Positions 32,501 through 40,874 of a stretch of DNA of 64,000 bases are shown here, in pieces. Under the pieces are notes generated by a model that worked only from the letters and a program-made list of their open reading frames with translations, was not told the DNA's origin and made no database searches. Position 1 is the stretch's first letter. The number at the start of each line of letters is the position of its first letter. Position numbers and translations under genes: made by a program. This DNA is from an uncultured bacterium (GTDB lineage: Bacteria > Desulfobacterota > GWC2-55-46): NCBI GenBank assembly GCA_905339405.1, contig CAJPGC010000022.1, positions 1-64,000 on the forward strand, given 5' to 3'.

Positions 32501-33307
32501 CTATTTGACGTGGCAGCCCAGGCAGAGCGCGCTGCCTTCGTTGCTCATGACCAGTTCGTTGTGGCGCTTCGAGTACGGGTTATGGCAGCTCCCGCAGCCG
32601 ACCATGCCGTCGAAGAGCTTGATTTGTTTCGGCATTTTCTCTGTCGCCCTGTAAGCCCCCCTGTATCTGCGGCGCGTCTCGAAGTAGGATATCCCTATGG
32701 GGTGGCTGAGGCCTATCGAGTTGCTGCTGTGAAAGAGCTCTCTTTTCAGTGTCAGGTTCTCGACGAGGCTGTCCCTGGCGGTCACGGCGTCATGGCAGGC
32801 CAGGCACTTTATGGACAGTTCGTCAAGCTCTTCGCCCGGCTCCCATCCGGCGTTTTTTCTGGTTGAGGATTCTCCTACGTGGGCCGAGCCGATAGCGACC
32901 CTGTGGAGCTGCTCGTCCATGTCGCCGTGGCATATGACGCAGAAACCCTCTCCGCTGGCCGCAACCCTCAGGTGGAAGCCGCCGTAGCCCCGCTTGTGCG
33001 CGGTATGGCAGGTCAGGCAGGTGACGTCGCCCTTCCAGTCAAGCGGCATCGACCCCGGCACCTCCATCGAAGGCTTCATGTCCACCGGGTGTGAAAGCTC
33101 CTGCTCGCTGCCGTGGCAGGAGGAGCACATCCTCGTGACGTCCCTGGAGAAGGTCATCTGCTCGTCCCCCGACGGCTGCGTGATGTGGCATTCCAGGCAC
33201 CTGTTTTCGAAGTCGTGGTAGCTCGTCCACTGTGACGAGTACAGGAGGGCCGCTCCGCCGGCCGCGATGAAGAGGGCCAGGAGGCCTGTTTTAAGGCGTT
33301 TTCTCAC
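32501..33307 (-). CDS. heptahaem c-type cytochrome
   Basis: 268 aa. The N-terminal hydrophobic segment (8-25) is a signal or anchor. Seven CxxCH sites: CLECH, CSSCH, CLTCH, CVICH, CLACH, CGSCH and CLGCH. Free His residues between motifs can serve as distal ligands. The start overlaps the stop of the first HAMP protein (ATGA), so the two are translationally coupled. It is the first cytochrome of the operon. Confidence 0.88.
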   Translation of the reverse strand: MRKRLKTGLLALFIAAGGAALLYSSQWTSYHDFENRCLECHITQPSGDEQMTFSRDVTRMCSSCHGSEQELSHPVDMKPSMEVPGSMPLDWKGDVTCLTCHTAHKRGYGGFHLRVAASGEGFCVICHGDMDEQLHRVAIGSAHVGESSTRKNAGWEPGEELDELSIKCLACHDAVTARDSLVENLTLKRELFHSSNSIGLSHPIGISYFETRRRYRGAYRATEKMPKQIKLFDGMVGCGSCHNPYSKRHNELVMSNEGSALCLGCHVK

Positions 33308-33906
33308 TCTTTTACCTTTATGTTCGCCGTTACCCCGGTCATCTTTTCGATCGCGGCCACGAGGCGTCCGGCTGCTTTGTCAAGCTCGTCTTCCGGGGGG
33401 TCTTTCATGTTGAGGAGGGCGGCAAGGGCGCTTTCGGCGGCCTCGAGTTCTTTTGCTGCCTCAGAAACCGAGCGCGCGGTGTGGTTCAAAGACCTCACGA
33501 GGCCGTTCAGCTCGTCGGCCAAAACCGAAAGCTGGTCCATGCCCCTGAAGCGCGTGCTGACGGTAAGGTCGCCGGAGGCGAGCGCGTCGAGGTTTTTCTC
33601 GAGCCTGTACAGGGGGCCCGCTATCCTGTGCGAGAACAGGACAGAGATGGCCGCGATGGCCGCCGTTACGAGGGCGAGCACCAGGATTGAGTAGGACGAG
33701 GCGAACATCAGCGGGAGGACCCTTATCTTGAGGTCGTGGATGGTGTATATGGCTTCTGCGTAGGAGCCGCCGAGCTCCCTTTCCAGCGTGAGGAAGAGGA
33801 GCAGCACGAGGGCCGCCCCCCCGAGGAGCGTAAAGAGGCAGAGCTTGAGGCCGAACCTGATTTTAAAGGCTCTTTCGAGGAGCCGCGAGGGACCGGTCAT
33901 CTTCAT
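33304..33906 (-). CDS. membrane protein with HAMP domain, no output domain (1)
   Basis: 200 aa. TM1 covers about 20-42 and TM2 about 68-92, separated by a 25-residue loop (ERELGGSYAEAIYTIHDLK). A recognisable HAMP domain follows (HRIAGPLYRLEKNLDALASGDL, about 93-142), then about 55 residues of coiled coil. It lacks any kinase, MCP-signalling or cyclase module. As first gene of the cytochrome operon, with ATG at 33906, it may relay redox or occupancy state to another protein. This is inference. Confidence 0.72.
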   Translation of the reverse strand: MKMTGPSRLLERAFKIRFGLKLCLFTLLGGAALVLLLFLTLERELGGSYAEAIYTIHDLKIRVLPLMFASSYSILVLALVTAAIAAISVLFSHRIAGPLYRLEKNLDALASGDLTVSTRFRGMDQLSVLADELNGLVRSLNHTARSVSEAAKELEAAESALAALLNMKDPPEDELDKAAGRLVAAIEKMTGVTANIKVKE

Positions 33907-34001
33907 ATGGATGTTCCAGATTGCCGCTTGAGGTTTTGGGCAGTTTGAAAAGGGAGTCGTCGGGATGGGGGCTGCCGGTTGGATGAGCGAAACTTTGGAA
34001 C

Positions 34002-34030
34002 ATTATATCTCAGCGCAGAAAAATTGTGAA
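34002..34030 (-). promoter_or_regulatory. promoter of the cytochrome operon
   Basis: TTCACA (34025-34030), a 17-bp spacer, then a perfect TATAAT (34002-34007) on the minus strand. The predicted start is about 90 nt upstream of the first gene. It is back-to-back with the hemE promoter: the two -35 boxes are 26 bp apart. Confidence 0.7.
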
Positions 34031-34056
34031 GGAGGGCAAGGGCGCGTTCAAATGTA

Positions 34057-34085
34057 TTGATAAAATGAGCCGTTATGTCTATAAT
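34057..34085 (+). promoter_or_regulatory. promoter of hemE-hemH-hemY
   Basis: TTGATA (34057-34062), a 17-bp spacer, then a perfect TATAAT (34080-34085). The predicted start near 34092 leaves a leader of about 130 nt. No riboswitch consensus was recognised in the leader. Confidence 0.72.
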
Positions 34086-34222
34086 GACAGGCTCAGCTGG
34101 CTGAACAGGCAGTGGAGCGCTCTGTATGCCGCGTGAAACAGGTCAAGAGTTTGCCCGTCTTTCCGTTATAAAGCGGTACGGCGCGCCAGCGCCAGAACCG
34201 AATCCCGAGAGGAGAATATCTT

Positions 34223-35254
34223 ATGTCGAACGACTCATTCTTGAAGGCGTGCCGGAGGGAAAAAACCGGGTTCACCCCCGTGTGGCTCATGCGCCAGGCA
34301 GGCCGTTACATGAAGGAATACATGGCCATAAGGGAGAAGCACTCCTTTCTCGAGATGTGCAGGAACCCAGAGCTTGCCTGCGAGGTGACTCTCCAGCCCA
34401 TAAAGGCGTTCGACCTCGACGCCGCGATAATATTCGCCGACATCCTGCTGCCGCTTGACGGCATGGGCATAAACCTCGAGTTCACCAAGGGCGAAGGCCC
34501 CTCGATAAGCAACCCCGTGCGCACGCGCAAGGACATAGACGCTGTGAAGGTAATAAAGCCCGAGCAGGACGTGCCCTATCTCCTCGAGGCCATAAAGATG
34601 GTCAAGAAGGAACTCAATGGCAAGGTGCCTCTCATAGGCTTCTCCGGCGCTCCCTTCACCCTTGCGAGCTACATCATAGAGGGCGAGGGCTCCAAGAACT
34701 ACATAAACACCAAGAAGCTCATGTATTCCGACCCGGAGGGCTGGAAAGTCCTGATGGACAAGATCTCCGACGTGGTCATAGTCTACCTCGAGGCTCAGAT
34801 AGACGCCGGAGCGCAGGTGGTCCAGCTCTTTGACAGCTGGGTAGGCTGCCTCGGCCCCGACGATTTCAAGAAGTTTGCGCTGCCGTACACTAAGCGGATA
34901 ATAGATACCGTAAGCAAAAAAGGCGTGCCGGTCATAAACTTCGGCACCAACACCGGCACCTACCTCGACCTCGTGGCCCAGGGCGGCGGCGACGTCATAG
35001 GCGTGGACTGGAAGGTAAGGCTGGACAACGCCTGGAAGACAATAGGCTACGACAAGGCCATACAGGGCAACCTCGACCCGGTCGTGCTCTTCGGCCCGGT
35101 CTCCGAGATACGGAAGAGGGTAAAAGAGGTCATCGACATGGCAGGCGGACGGCCCGGGCACATCTTCAACCTGGGGCACGGCATCATCCTCGGCACCCCG
35201 GTCGACAACGTCAGGGCGGTAGTAGACGCCGTGCACGAGTTCAGCGGAAAGTAA
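34223..35254 (+). CDS. hemE: uroporphyrinogen decarboxylase
   Basis: Decarboxylates uroporphyrinogen III to coproporphyrinogen III in haem synthesis. 343 aa, normal length. The N-terminal signature PVWLMRQAGRYMKEY and the catalytic Asp region (DLDAAIIFADILLPLDGMG) are present, as are INFGTNTGT and the C-terminal NLGHGI motif. AGGAGA precedes the ATG. First gene of a haem operon that diverges from the multihaem cytochrome operon. Confidence 0.97.
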   Translation: MSNDSFLKACRREKTGFTPVWLMRQAGRYMKEYMAIREKHSFLEMCRNPELACEVTLQPIKAFDLDAAIIFADILLPLDGMGINLEFTKGEGPSISNPVRTRKDIDAVKVIKPEQDVPYLLEAIKMVKKELNGKVPLIGFSGAPFTLASYIIEGEGSKNYINTKKLMYSDPEGWKVLMDKISDVVIVYLEAQIDAGAQVVQLFDSWVGCLGPDDFKKFALPYTKRIIDTVSKKGVPVINFGTNTGTYLDLVAQGGGDVIGVDWKVRLDNAWKTIGYDKAIQGNLDPVVLFGPVSEIRKRVKEVIDMAGGRPGHIFNLGHGIILGTPVDNVRAVVDAVHEFSGK

Positions 35255-35294
35255 CGCCGGAAGCGGCGTTCGTAAAAACCTTCAAGGAGACGAG

Positions 35295-36224
35295 ATGAGC
35301 GGCAAACCTGTAAAGGGAATATTCCTGATGGCCTTCGGCGGGGCTGATTCCATCGAGAGCGTCGAGCCTTTCGTAAAGAACGTTTTGAAAGGCAGGATAC
35401 CGACCCCCGAGCTCGTGGAAAAGGCCAGGGAAAGGTACAGGCTCATCGGCGGCAGGTCGCCTCTTCTTGATATAACCAACGCGCAGGCAAAGGCAATAGC
35501 CGACCTCCTCAACTCCGACCCTGAAGCGCGGTACGAGTACAGGCCTTTCGTCGGCATGCGCTACTGGCACCCCTACATAGCCGAGACCGTCGGCAGGATG
35601 AAGGCCGAGGGCGTTAACGAGGCTATAGCGGTCATCATGTCTCCTTTCATCTCGCTCGTGGCAACAGGCGCCTACATCGAAGACCTCGAGGCGGCAGTGG
35701 GCCTCCACGGCGGGCCGTTCGTGGAGATGCTCGGCAGCTTTCACATGGAGAGGGCCTTCAGGGACCTCGTGGCCGATAATATCGAAAAAGAGCTCGCGGG
35801 CGCCGACAGGAAGGATACTCTCATAATTTTCAGCTCGCACAGCCTTCCCGCCGTGGCCGTGGAAGGCGACCCGTATGAGATGATAGTAAGGCAGGCCTCT
35901 GATTTCGTGATGGAAAAGCTAGGCAAGGCCGATTTCAAGGTGGCCTTCCAGAGCAAGGGCGCGGGCCCCAGGCAGTGGATAGGCCCCGAGACTGAGTCCG
36001 TCATCGAGGAGGCCGCTAAAAAAGGAAAGAAGCGGGTCATCGTGGTCCCCATCGGCTTTGCTGCCGACCACGTAGAGACCCTCTATGACATCGACATACT
36101 GTTCAAGGGCAAGGCTGCCGAAAACGGGCTCGAGTTCAGGCGCACGCCCTCTCTTAATACCGACCCCAGGTTCATAGCCCTCCTTGCCGGCATGTTCAAG
36201 AAGGTGGCGGAAAAGAAGCAATGA
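35295..36224 (+). CDS. hemH: ferrochelatase
   Basis: Inserts Fe(II) into protoporphyrin IX. 309 aa. Conserved elements are FGGADSIESVEPFVKN near the N-terminus, the His in FSSHSLPA, the Pro/Gly-rich segment SKGAGPRQWIGPETE, and the late GFAADHVETLYDID. AAGGAGAC lies before the ATG. Overlaps hemY by 4 nt (ATGA). Confidence 0.95.
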   Translation: MSGKPVKGIFLMAFGGADSIESVEPFVKNVLKGRIPTPELVEKARERYRLIGGRSPLLDITNAQAKAIADLLNSDPEARYEYRPFVGMRYWHPYIAETVGRMKAEGVNEAIAVIMSPFISLVATGAYIEDLEAAVGLHGGPFVEMLGSFHMERAFRDLVADNIEKELAGADRKDTLIIFSSHSLPAVAVEGDPYEMIVRQASDFVMEKLGKADFKVAFQSKGAGPRQWIGPETESVIEEAAKKGKKRVIVVPIGFAADHVETLYDIDILFKGKAAENGLEFRRTPSLNTDPRFIALLAGMFKKVAEKKQ

Positions 36225-37657
36225 AAAGGGTAGTAATAATCGGAGGCGGCATAGCGGGGCTTTCGGCGGCCTGGAGCCTCCGGGAGCATTGCCCCGGGGC
36301 GCCCTTCGAGATTGTTTTGCTTGAGCGCAATGACAGGTTCGGCGGGAACATCAGGACCGAGCGTTCAGACGGCTTTCTCATAGAGGGCGGCCCCGACTGT
36401 TTCCTTTCTGAGAAGCCCTGGGCCATGGAATTGAGCCGCAGGCTTGGGCTTGCTGACAAGTTCCTCCCCACTAACGACAAGAACAGAAAGACCTTCGTCC
36501 TTTCCGGCGGCTCCCTCCATGTACTTCCGGAGGGCGTCATTCTCATGATACCCACGAAGATACTCCCGCTTGCCACCTCGAGCCTCATCTCATGGCCCGG
36601 TAAGGCGCGCATGGCCATGGAGCTTTTCATCCCGAAGAAGAAGGATTCGAAAGACGAGAGCCTTGGAGATTTCGTCAGGAGGCGTCTTGGAAAAGAGGCC
36701 CTCGACAAGATAGCCGAGCCGCTCGTGGCCGGCGTTCACGCCGGAGACCCGGAGACCATGTCCGTACGGGCGAGCTTCCCGAAGTTCGTCCAGCTCGAGG
36801 AGGAAAGCGGCAGCCTCATAAGGGGCATGGTCAGGAAGATGGCCTCCATGCACAAGGCGAAAAAGAGCGCGCCTTCTCCTACGGGGGAGCAAAAGCAGAG
36901 GGTCACGATGTTCATGACCCTGAAGGACGGCCTCTCAGAGCTCATCGATACGCTCTCCGCGAGGCTCTCGAAGATGGAGAACACGGTCTTGAGAAAGGGC
37001 GCGCCGGTCTCCTCGCTGGAAAAAAAGGACGGCCGCTACACAGTGAGGCTCGAAGGCGGAGAGGCTATAGACGCCGACGCCGTCATTGTGGCTGCTCCCG
37101 CGTGGGCCGCTTCGAACCTCCTGAAGGGGGTAGACGGCGCGCTTTCCGAAAAGCTCCTTACGATACCCTACGTCTCAACCGCTACCGTCTCCATCGCCTT
37201 CAAGAAAAAGGACGTCAAGCACCCCTTGAACGGCTTCGGCTTTGTCGTGCCGAAGGTCGAAAAGAGGAGGATAATGGCCGCGACCTGGACTTCGGTCAAG
37301 TTCGCCCACAGGGCCCCTGACGACTCGGTCCTCATAAGGTGCTTCGTCGGCGGGTCGAAGAACGCCGAGCTTGTCGGCCTCGACGACGCGGCAATGGTCA
37401 GGATGGTAAGGGAGGAACTCGGCGACATAATGGGCATAAAGGCCGAGCCCCTACTCGCCAGGGTGTTCCGCTTCAAGTCCTCAATGCCCCAGTACACGAT
37501 AGGCCACGAGGAGCGCATAGGCTGGATAGACGAGCGGGTCGCCTCCATCAACGGACTATATCTTACAGGCAGCGCATACCACGGCATCGGCATAAGCGAC
37601 AGCATAAGGTACAGCGAGTCCGTGGCGAAAAAGATTTTGCACCAGTTTCAGAAGTGA
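36221..37657 (+). CDS. hemY: protoporphyrinogen oxidase, HemY type
   Basis: FAD enzyme that oxidises protoporphyrinogen IX (or coproporphyrinogen) by six electrons. 478 aa. Dinucleotide-binding VVIIGGGIAGLSAAWSL at the N-terminus, GGPDCFLSEKPWAMEL, and the C-terminal GLYLTGSAYHGIGISDSI where FAD is closed off. Gene order hemE-hemH-hemY (also called hemG in some annotations) is common and gives the late steps of haem synthesis. It would supply haem to the adjoining cytochromes. Confidence 0.93.
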   Translation: MKRVVIIGGGIAGLSAAWSLREHCPGAPFEIVLLERNDRFGGNIRTERSDGFLIEGGPDCFLSEKPWAMELSRRLGLADKFLPTNDKNRKTFVLSGGSLHVLPEGVILMIPTKILPLATSSLISWPGKARMAMELFIPKKKDSKDESLGDFVRRRLGKEALDKIAEPLVAGVHAGDPETMSVRASFPKFVQLEEESGSLIRGMVRKMASMHKAKKSAPSPTGEQKQRVTMFMTLKDGLSELIDTLSARLSKMENTVLRKGAPVSSLEKKDGRYTVRLEGGEAIDADAVIVAAPAWAASNLLKGVDGALSEKLLTIPYVSTATVSIAFKKKDVKHPLNGFGFVVPKVEKRRIMAATWTSVKFAHRAPDDSVLIRCFVGGSKNAELVGLDDAAMVRMVREELGDIMGIKAEPLLARVFRFKSSMPQYTIGHEERIGWIDERVASINGLYLTGSAYHGIGISDSIRYSESVAKKILHQFQK

Positions 37658-37873
37658 GCCTGTAACTCCTTGAAAACAAGCCGTTTCCGTCCGCCTGTTT
37701 TTTCATGATCCCTTTCCTTTTCAGTGTAATAGTTCTCGCCAAAGCACCTAACCGTATATAACTTCAAGTCTTTCCCCGTTCATCCGATAAGAAGACTGAC
37801 CCTGCCCGCGCACACTCATGCGTGCGGCATGGCGGACTTTTTCGTAGTCCATAAATCCCCGCGAGGCTCATCA

Positions 37874-40048
37874 ATGCCGAAAAAGCTTTTCAAGGTCGTC
37901 TGGAGCGACTGGCGTTTTTATCTCTCCATAGGCGCGAAGACGCTCCTTGCATTTCTCGTCATCATAGCCGTCCTTGCCGGCGGCTTCTACTACTACACTA
38001 CCGTGACATTCTCCTCCCATGTCGAGGAAGAGGCGCTGGCCGAGCTGAAGTCCAAGTCCCAGGGGGCATGGCGGCTCTTTTATTCAAGGCTCGACCAGAT
38101 GAAGTACGGGATGATGCAGGCTTCGACCGGAGATGCCAACAAGGTTTCCATAATAAGGAAGGACAAGGCAGCCCTTCAAAAGACGCTGGAACGCTACTCT
38201 GCCGTAAGGTCCTATGTAGATTACTGGGCCGTCGTGGACAGGGAAGGGCGCGTCATAGCGAGGCGGAACGCCCTTTCCGGCGACGTCATCGATATAAACG
38301 GCGTCGTCGGCAAGGCCCTCTCCACAGGCGAGCCGGTGCTTTCGACAGAGTCGGTCAACCGCGAGTTCCTGAGCCGCGAGAGCATGGAGCTTGCCTCGAG
38401 GGTCGAGACGAGGGGGCTCATGCAGTTCGCCGTGGTCCCGGCCGTTCACAAGGGAGAGGTCATAGGCGCGTTCATATCAGGCACGCTCCTCAACGGGAAC
38501 AGCTGGCTTTCAAGGAGCGTATACGAATATTTCAGCGCCAAGTCGGCCATCTTCGTGATAGAGCCGCAGGGCAAGGCCGCCGTGATAGCTTCCACGGGGC
38601 TGCCCAAGGGCATATTCAACCCGCTTACCGCTTTGCCTAAGGGTTCCGTGGGCCTTCTGGCAAATGGTTCAGGCTACCTCGGCGAGACCGAGCTGGATTC
38701 AGACAAGGTATTCCTCGCGGTAGACCCGATACTCAACCTGAACGGCGAGGTCATCGGGGCCCTTGGCCTGGCCGAGTACACCAGCGTCGCCGGGGAGCAC
38801 GTCTCGGAGATAAGCTCGAAGATACTCATAGTGGCAGGCGTAGGCATCCTTTTCAGCCTCTTCCTTGCCGGGCTCATCTACAAGGACACCTCGAGGCCAG
38901 TGAAGGCGATAAGGGCCGCGATGGACGAGACCGCGGCCGGGAACCTCGAAATAGAGGTCGACATAAGGACAAAGGACGAGTTCGAGTCGATAGGCAGGGG
39001 CTTCAACCAGATGGTCGAGTCGATAAGGGTGAGGGAAGCGCGCCTTGACAGGTTCAACCAGCTCTCCGAGATACTCATCCAGTACAACGACCCTGACGTC
39101 CTCGTCGAGAGGGCGCTCTCGAAGATAATCGAGCTTACAGACTCCCAGCTCGGCGTCGTCTATACCTATGACGATGCCAGCGGCACGTTGAAGCCGGCCG
39201 CGTTTAGCGGCACCGGCGAAGGCGAAGTGAGGAAGCTTTCAAAGGGCGAAGGCATGGCTGGAAGGTGCATCGCCGACCAGAGGACGATGCTGCTTCAGGA
39301 CCTGGCAGACACGGAGATGAACCTCGAGGCGGGGCTCTTGAAGGTCAGGCCCGCGGGGATGGTATGGTTCCCGATGTGCTACAAGAATAAACCCAGGGGC
39401 GTGCTGCTCCTGGGCTCGATAAAGCTCTATGACCATGACGAGATCAGCCACATCGAGCACCTCGTGGCCCAGCTGTCGATAGCGCTCGACAACGCTCTCA
39501 TCCACAGGGAGGTAGAAAAGCTCTCGGTCACCGACCCGCTCACAGGCGTCTTCAACAGGAGGCGTTTCGTCGAGGTCGTGGAGGACGAGTTCAGGTCAGC
39601 CATGAGGTACAGGTACAACCTCGGCATAATCATGCTCGACGTCGACGACTTCAAGTCGATAAACGACACTTACGGGCACCAGCAGGGCGACATCGTCCTT
39701 ACGGAGCTGAGCCGCCTCATAAAGGAAAAGACGAGGACGACGGACGTGTGGGCAAGGTACGGCGGCGAGGAGTTCGTCGGGCTTGTCACCCATTCGAGCG
39801 CGGAAGGGATGTTCATCCTGGCTGAAAAGCTCCGCAAATCGGTCGAGGAGCACGAGTTCCCGGGCCTCAAGGGAAGGAAGGTCACGATAAGCCTGGGCGT
39901 GAGCTGCTTCCCGAGCGAAGGGATAAAGGACATCGAGGACCTCATGAAGGTCGCCGACGACAACCTTTACAAGGCGAAGAGGTCTGGCAAGAACATGGTG
40001 GTGATGATGAACGTAGAAAAGCTCAGGCTGGTGGCCGAGGGGGCATAA
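37874..40048 (+). CDS. membrane diguanylate cyclase (Cache-HAMP-GAF-GGDEF)
   Basis: 724 aa sensor that makes cyclic di-GMP. TM1 is at about 18-42. A periplasmic Cache-like domain covers about 45-295, TM2 about 310-330, and HAMP about 332-385. GAF covers about 400-535 (MAGRCIADQRTMLLQD), and GGDEF about 550-715. The active site is RYGGEEF, and the product-inhibition I-site RTTD lies five residues before GGEEF, so it should be catalytic and feedback controlled. The ATG at 37874 has GAGG 7-8 nt upstream; an ATG at 37829 lacks one. The GGGGGC/GCCCCC hairpin at the stop codon has no T-tract. Confidence 0.9.
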   Translation: MPKKLFKVVWSDWRFYLSIGAKTLLAFLVIIAVLAGGFYYYTTVTFSSHVEEEALAELKSKSQGAWRLFYSRLDQMKYGMMQASTGDANKVSIIRKDKAALQKTLERYSAVRSYVDYWAVVDREGRVIARRNALSGDVIDINGVVGKALSTGEPVLSTESVNREFLSRESMELASRVETRGLMQFAVVPAVHKGEVIGAFISGTLLNGNSWLSRSVYEYFSAKSAIFVIEPQGKAAVIASTGLPKGIFNPLTALPKGSVGLLANGSGYLGETELDSDKVFLAVDPILNLNGEVIGALGLAEYTSVAGEHVSEISSKILIVAGVGILFSLFLAGLIYKDTSRPVKAIRAAMDETAAGNLEIEVDIRTKDEFESIGRGFNQMVESIRVREARLDRFNQLSEILIQYNDPDVLVERALSKIIELTDSQLGVVYTYDDASGTLKPAAFSGTGEGEVRKLSKGEGMAGRCIADQRTMLLQDLADTEMNLEAGLLKVRPAGMVWFPMCYKNKPRGVLLLGSIKLYDHDEISHIEHLVAQLSIALDNALIHREVEKLSVTDPLTGVFNRRRFVEVVEDEFRSAMRYRYNLGIIMLDVDDFKSINDTYGHQQGDIVLTELSRLIKEKTRTTDVWARYGGEEFVGLVTHSSAEGMFILAEKLRKSVEEHEFPGLKGRKVTISLGVSCFPSEGIKDIEDLMKVADDNLYKAKRSGKNMVVMMNVEKLRLVAEGA

Positions 40049-40153
40049 AAGCCCCCGAAATCCTCAATGTTGCAAAACCCTTCATTAAGTCCGCTTCCAA
40101 TTCACGTTAACCCAAAAAACTCGTAAACTTGTTTTTGTTTTATTTTACCCATA

Positions 40154-40318
40154 CACCGTAACAGGGCGGAGCGCTTCTCGCGGAGGAAGTGCGAACCGAG
40201 CCGGGGCTGTCGGGAGCGAAGCGACCTCAGGGGCGAGGTTCGCGGGTGGGGGAGGAAGAAAGCGCGTGGAGCCCTGTTACAGAGAGCGGCGGCAGCCGCG
40301 TTGCACGGTATTTTGGAA
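40154..40318 (+). repeat. dispersed GC-rich intergenic repeat, family R, copy 3 (internally deleted)
   Basis: Matches 24678-24926 from CCGTAACAGGGCGGAGCGCT through GGAAGAAAGCGCGT, then jumps to GAGCCCTGTTACAGAGAGCG, lacking about 84 bp that include the CAATTTTTGC palindrome and the GGGTCGAGCCC block. It covers much of the gene-free 40049-40446 stretch; nothing else is seen there. Confidence 0.8.
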
Positions 40319-40446
40319 AGACACTACAAGCGCGGCAGCGAGTAGATTCTTAGAAAAAAAGACGATGGGAACTGCCCACGCTGCGTTTTTTCCACAACAC
40401 AGGACTTCTTTTCAGTTGTTTTGATTAAATTCGAGCTGAAAAACGC

Positions 40447-40647
40447 CTATTTGCCTGCGGCGGCCTTTTCAAGGGCTTCTTTGAGCTCTTCCGGTTTCGG
40501 TTTGAACGGGCCCGTATTGTAGCGGCACCCGCCCTTGGGCAGGAAGCAGGCCTGCAGGAGCCCGCGTTCGAATTCGTGGTAGCAGGTCCAGGTCTCGTTG
40601 CCGTTCTCGTGCTTTATTTTAGTGAGGAATTTGCAGCGGCTGTCCAT
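40447..40647 (-). CDS. small cysteine-containing protein, unknown
   Basis: 66 aa, no recognised family. Four cysteines (C5, C22, C34, C41) in the order CKFL, TCYHEFERG, ACFLPKGGCRY could bind a metal. The C-terminus is a Lys/Glu/Ala helix (PEELKEALEKAAAGK). GAGGA lies 6-7 nt before the ATG, and there is a TA-rich stretch upstream. It is a single gene between a repeat and the glycan cluster. Confidence 0.6.
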   Translation of the reverse strand: MDSRCKFLTKIKHENGNETWTCYHEFERGLLQACFLPKGGCRYNTGPFKPKPEELKEALEKAAAGK

Positions 40648-40874
40648 TTTCCGTCCTCGTTTGCCTGTATATAGATAGTAACATTAAGGGGCAGAGGGGT
40701 CAAATGGTGAGTGGGCGGCTTGCCTCCGTTTTTCTTTGCCGGCGTGACACCGCCCCCCCTTTCATGTTACTCTGAGTAGGCTCCACGACGTCTTGTTCCC
40801 CTTGATTACGCGTTGTTATTAAGTTAATTTTGATTGCGGCGGCTTTGTGCCGGATAGCCCTATACGGACAGGCG

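Noticed and set aside
34235-35236. 333-codon minus-strand frame over hemE
   Set aside because: Shadow of hemE, which has full family motifs, an SD and a promoter.
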